Shown here piece after piece: positions 59,323 through 64,000 of a DNA stretch of 64,000 nt; position 1 is the stretch's first letter; every line of letters starts with the position of its first letter. Origin of the DNA: Gibbula magus (taxonomy: Eukaryota > Mollusca > Gastropoda > Trochida > Trochidae); the NCBI GenBank assembly GCA_936450465.1, contig OW388305.1, forward strand, positions 36,775,187 to 36,839,186, written 5' to 3'. Made by a program: the position numbers and the translations under genes. The notes below the pieces were generated by a model. It ran no database searches, had not been told where the DNA came from, and was given only the letters and a program-made list of their open reading frames with translations.

Positions 59323-60680
59323 AGTAGACAATAATAATCTGGTAAATATAAATCCGATATTCAAATATTACAATATTAAATCCATTTTGTTTTAAGGGCA
59401 TTATGTCCTGATATTCATACGATAAGAGCAATTACACATATGTCATAATAATTATTTTCAAGAGTAAGTTTAAGTATTTACTTATTCTTCTTACTCAGTA
59501 TGAAGTCTGCAGGTGCATTTGCCTGTGTTTATTATATAATTATTCACTGAACTGTTATTATTAACCCGATGACAGAGACACACATTGATGTATAATTTAA
59601 GTAACATTGCTGAAAGAAATCTCTATAAAATGAATACATGATAAGTTTTGATAAAGTTTTAACATCTTTTTATTTCTTTCTTTGCAATTACATCCATCCT
59701 GATAACACTATCATATTAATATTAACATTATTATTAATATTAATAATAATAGTGTAAATTGTAATTGATGTTATTAATCCCACGACAAATTGTTGATGTT
59801 AGTATGTATTTAATGTAAACTAGAATAAAACTATGACAACCATGTTTCTACCTTCATTCTTCATCCATAAATGCAAAGAATTATTTTCATAACATTTCTG
59901 TTAATTTCGAATAGTTCCTTACCTTCTGTAAATATACACATACACGTAGCTGCATATAATCTTCATCACATCGACTAAATAAACACAATATATGAGTGTA
60001 CCTCTTTTTACCATTCGGTTATCTAATATAAGGTAGTGATAAAACAATCCAGTATCACCTAAGTGTGGAAGTTTAACGTACAGTTTAGTGACATTTGACC
60101 TTGATCGAATAGGGTTAAACTGGACGGATCTTTCTGCTTGAACAAAAGGCAGATTTACCATTGTTAAACGCCACACGAGTAGCAAGAGTAGAAACACAAT
60201 GTAAAAGTCACCCTCATGATCACAATTTTTGTGAAACCTGTCGATAATGAACTTATAGGAACCTTCTTTTCATTTTTGCATTTTTTTAAGAACACACAGA
60301 AATATGTTTTGATGTATATATTGACATGCATCAACGGCAGTGTCAAAATGTTAATTTCCATCTGGGACATCATGATCCTACTGTAGCTTTAACTACTGTG
60401 ATAGTGTTCATTCGAAATCGATTATATTGATTCATGTCCATATAATATTTTCTACTAAGTTAAATGCTCTTTAAAAATATTCATCTAAAGAAAAACAAGT
60501 ATTTCCCTTTTTTATCGGAATGGTTTCTCTACATAATATATATTATCTGGAGAACTATATTTTGATGTATATATTGACATGCATCAACGACAGTGTCAAA
60601 ATGTTAATTTCCATCTGGAACATCATGATCCCACTGAATCTTTAATGATATCTTATTAGCTTGATTTACCCATGGTTAAA
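59323..60680. other. 1.36-kb insertion in block F copy 2
   Basis: F1 reads tcaagtcattccaataacattcat without this sequence. The insert includes a second copy (60396-60554) of sequence present at 58793-58945, and an internal repeat (60311-60392 against 60562-60645, gatgtatatattgacatgca). The AT-rich palindrome at 59708-59756 is part of it. It looks like local duplication plus unknown sequence; no transposon ends are clear. Confidence 0.7.
59919..60270 (-). CDS. Open frame in the F2 insertion, function unknown
   Basis: A minus-strand frame open for about 115 codons: SYKFIIDRFHKNCDHEGDFY, a hydrophobic stretch IVFLLLLLVW, then NLPFVQAERSVQFNPIRS and LPHLGDTGLFYHYLILDNRM. The hydrophobic segment followed by VQA could mimic a signal peptide, but there is no ATG just upstream. 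No family recognised. It may be a partial exon or chance. Confidence 0.2.
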
Positions 60681-61641
60681 TAACATTCATAAAGCTTGTG
60701 ATCCAGAATAATATGTTTCTCATGTTACATTAATTTGTTTCTTTGTCAAATCGACATTTTGGTACATTCCAATTATGCGCAAGAGATGCTGAGAAACATT
60801 TCCGTTGGTGTAAATTTGGTGTAAAATAATGAAGTTACAAATCCAATTTCCTATGGGAAATTCGTCTGCTCAAAGACTGAACAAAAGTGTTTTGTACTTG
60901 AAGGAAGTCACTGATGAGTTCATCACCTTTCTTTTCTGTGCATTGTAAGACATAGAAGTATCTACTGTTCTCTCCTGTTTTATTCATTTTGTTCATCTAT
61001 ATTCCAAAGACATGAACTTGGTCTATGATGTACATTTGACAATATATTATGGAGAATGTATCAATAAAACATGTGTTCAAAGTGAGACGTTACTTATTGT
61101 TTAATTTCAATTTAAATGTTTTATTAAAGAAGCAAGAGTAAAACATCAATATACAAAGTAACGTGCTTACTGTATATTGTACATTATACTATTGCAGTTA
61201 TGTTGTCATTCGGAACAGAACCCCTTGTGTATTATTTGCACAATGACAGGAAAGGACCATAATTGTTTCCGTGTTACTGAGAGACCTGTTGTGTATTATG
61301 TTAACGGGGAAAAAAATAAATTGGGAGTTAATCTGTAAATACTGCCACAATTACAAAATTGTTCAGCCTTTAGTTCCACCACGAAAGAGAGAAATCAGTT
61401 ATAGCTGTTGTTGATCAGAATATCATTACGGTGAAATTATTCTTCACTACATGTTCATGTATTATATAACAGATTCACATACGCATGCATTCTTGACTGA
61501 TTGCATTGACTTCATAAAACAAGAGATATTGTGACAAAAATGTGGCAGAATTTAGACCATAACCGTCACTTTGTTGGTATCTGGTAATGTTATTAAATTG
61601 AAATAATTTCAAAGTCCAGTAATTATCTTATCTTATTTCAC

Positions 61642-61644
61642 AAT
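61642..61644 (+). other. Empty site of the DIRS-like composite
   Basis: Unit 2 reads atttcacaatatgtttaatc, where unit 1 has atctcagaat, the 5-kb insertion, then aatatgtttaatc. A single AAT here and AAT at both edges of the insertion are consistent with a 3-bp target or with recombination at an AAT core. Confidence 0.75.
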
Positions 61645-64000
61645 ATGTTTAATCTCTTATAGTCTTTTAATAAATAAAACAGTGATATGTACTTACTCCT
61701 TTTCGTCAAAACAGTATACATCACAATACTATGAATACAATGCTCTGATGCAGTGAGCAATAATAAAACTAAATGTATTTGTTAATCTAAAGCATGGAAG
61801 CACAATCCATTTAACAAATACTCCACATATTCGTACCTCGATTAAATCTATTGCATAACACATAAACACATGTTACCTTTGCCAGACATACCAGAATGAA
61901 CAACACCTTAAACGTGACGAAATCATATACTTTAAAGTTGATATTTCGAAATGTTTAACGTGTATGTGATGCAGACGAAAGGGTGCTCTCTGTACAGAGT
62001 CAAAGTGATTATAAATTTGGATTTTGTCTCACCAAACGTTTTATCAAGGAACACATAATTGTATTTGCGCCATCTACTCCTAGATCGTGACCAGCTGTTA
62101 ACAAATGTGATTAAACATCCCGCGAGTAAGCCATCTCTACACCTAGAATGCCTGGTGATTAGATTTGGATCTGGATACAAGACATCCACATGTGTTAAAC
62201 TTACTTTGCATATTTAGTCATTCTTCTTAAGGTTTAAATGTATGGTCACACGTATTAGTGCTAACATATGTGAGAGTTTTTAAGATACATGTGAATGATT
62301 TATTATTCGCCATGCATCTATTAAGAATGATCCATTGGACTTTATTTAGATAATACTGCAAAACAGTTGTGAGTTTCTCAGATAAATGCCACCATGAGCA
62401 TGTTTTAAGTGATATAACCTCGTTGTCTAAGGGAAATAAAGAGATATAAAAATGGAAAAGTAATCCCATCAATTGCAAACCAATTGAACATATAAACAAG
62501 TAATGTAATCAGACTACATTGCCTTTAATATCGATACACAGATCTCATAAAACGATCTAAGCAATAAACATGAGGCTGCCTTGATGGATAGCAGAGACCA
62601 ATAAGAATTATCAGACATCACGTTCATGTTCATGTTCATGTCTATGCACAAAATACCCTGTTAAACAGAATTATATCATATCATTCATTTGTTTAAGCTA
62701 TGACGGGAATATAACGGGGCAAATGCCCTTGGACAGAATATCCAATAATTATATCAAATAGCAAACTGATGCTGCTCTTGTATCCCTGCTAACAGACTGT
62801 GAACTTCGTGGAATGGTGTGTCAATAACTACCTGGAGTTGAACGCTAAGAAGACCAAGGAAATGATAATAGACTGTAGAGTTAAATCCACATGTGAACCT
62901 GTTTTTATCAAGAATGAACCTATTGAAATTGTTAGCGAATACAAGTACCTTGGCACTGTAATTGATCATAAACTTAACTTCTTTGCAAACGCTGATCGTA
63001 TCTACAAGAAGTGCCAACAACGTATGTATGTTTTAAAAAGATCGAGATCTTTTAATGTTGACATTTCCATTATGAACATGTTTTATAGTTGTTGTATCCA
63101 ATCAATCTTATCATTTTCTGTACAATGTTGGTTCAGTGCCCTCTCCCTCCAAAACAAAAACAAACTTTAAAAAAGTGTTACCACCTGTTAAAAAATCACT
63201 GGCACATCTTTTAACTCCCTCTGTCAAATTTATGAAAATAATGTTTTAAAGACAGCCAACAACATTTTATCAGACCCTTCCCATGACTTTCTTATTCCCA
63301 AAATGCTCATCGTTTTTACCTACGAGTATTAAACTTTTAAATGAACTTTAACTACACAACCATGCATATACTTTTAACTCTGTACATTTATGCTCCTAAT
63401 TATTATGTCTTTGTAGCTTGCACACTACACACGTTTACCTGTATTTGATATTTATATGTCTCATCTTTGTATGTCTGTATTTTAATGTTACAAAATGTTG
63501 CATCACTGTTGTAAAAAAAAAAAAATTCCTTTATCGGGAAATAAGTATTATTATTATTACAACGTCATCTTTCTTCTATGACATCTGTTCTAAATGCGTC
63601 GACAGTAGGTATCTAATAGAAATGTCAAAGTATAATGGTGTATTGTTGAGAATTTCATGACTTTGGCAACAGATTAAATTTTCTATTCCCACACAAAATG
63701 TTAGTGCATTAGGTAGCATTGATAAAGATCATTAAACGAAAGGGTACTTCGTGTACACAGTTAAAGTGATTATAAATTTGTATTTTGTCGCTAAAAATGT
63801 GTGGTATTATAACCAAATGCTGAACGTGATTACAGAAATCCTTTTCAATTGCAATTAGATGGATGTTTCCGGTATTGAAATTGATATGTTTTTTCATCTG
63901 TAAAGCTAAAGGTTGCTATAAAAATGTCATTGTTCTTGTTTTATTAAAAGTTATTACTGCATTTGTTGGCATACACTGTATTTGTTTAGACGTTACTTTA
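61645..64000 (+). repeat. Segmental duplication block R, copy 3 (start of unit 3)
   Basis: Collinear with R2 and R1, running off the end of the window. It includes the third LINE fragment and the MDVSGIEID-type relic near 63860, which is broken. Confidence 0.85.
62770..63335 (+). pseudogene. Truncated LINE reverse transcriptase, copy 3
   Basis: Same 5' truncation as copies 1 and 2. The middle part (NFVEWCVNNYLELNAKKTKE to CCIQSILSFSVQCWF) is intact. A stop (caaactttaa) replaces LQK at about 63168. About 40 bp encoding YNCYTLLPSGRR are lost near 63288, and the 19-bp TKRARS segment is missing as in copy 2. Confidence 0.85.

Larger units (their letters stand above)
54985..61641 (+). repeat. Segmental duplication block F, copy 2
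   Basis: Collinear with 25602-31187, including both hairpins (56341-56480, 57174-57301). It has lost two short stretches near 56650 and 56790 and gained 59323-60680. It ends at the empty DIRS site. Confidence 0.9.

Overview
The window is AT-rich, intron-like animal DNA with no intact conventional gene. It has no long open frames, no operons and no rRNA or CRISPR array. The best clue to the organism is a pearl-type element at 1495-2257: about 140-bp tandem core repeats, an ACGG microsatellite and a short 3' palindrome. Pearl elements are known from bivalve molluscs. With the DIRS-like, YqaJ/DDE and TTAA-flanked transposons, this suggests a marine bivalve or close relative (inference).

The layout is a decayed tandem array of large segmental duplications. 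One unit runs in the order R (truncated LINE), C, D, A, E, G, A', F. Unit 0 is partial: A1 (65-3486), then a direct jump into R. Unit 1 spans about 3487-36180: R1 3487-5210, C1 5211-7744, D1 11366-15914, A2 15915-18590, E1 18591-19700, G1 20656-22640, A'1 22641-23017, F1 25602-31187. Unit 2 spans about 36181-61644: R2 36181-38640, C2 38641-41729, D2 41730-46256, A3 46257-49070, E2 49071-50110, G2 50700-51355, A'2/E3 51356-54370, F2 54985-61641. Unit 3 begins at 61645 (R3) and runs off the end. Copies look roughly 90-95% identical by eye.

Because units are duplicated, each copy serves as a control for insertions in the other. Unit 1 alone carries a 3.6-kb TTAA-flanked DNA transposon (7745-11365), an ISL2EU-like remnant made of a DDE transposase tail and a SAP/SWIM/YqaJ pseudogene (23018-25601), and a GC-richer DIRS-like element with palindromic ends, two satellites and a tRNA-derived SINE (31188-36180). 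Unit 0 alone carries the pearl element. Empty sites can be read for the TTAA, DIRS-like and pearl insertions.

A few short segments look like relics of exons of an unidentified host gene: a start exon with a GTATGT donor, a recurring SIDGxPVGLxPF terminal exon, and an unusually conserved minus-strand segment in F. None can be assembled into an intact gene here. The window reads as a graveyard of transposons inside a duplicated locus rather than a working gene cluster.
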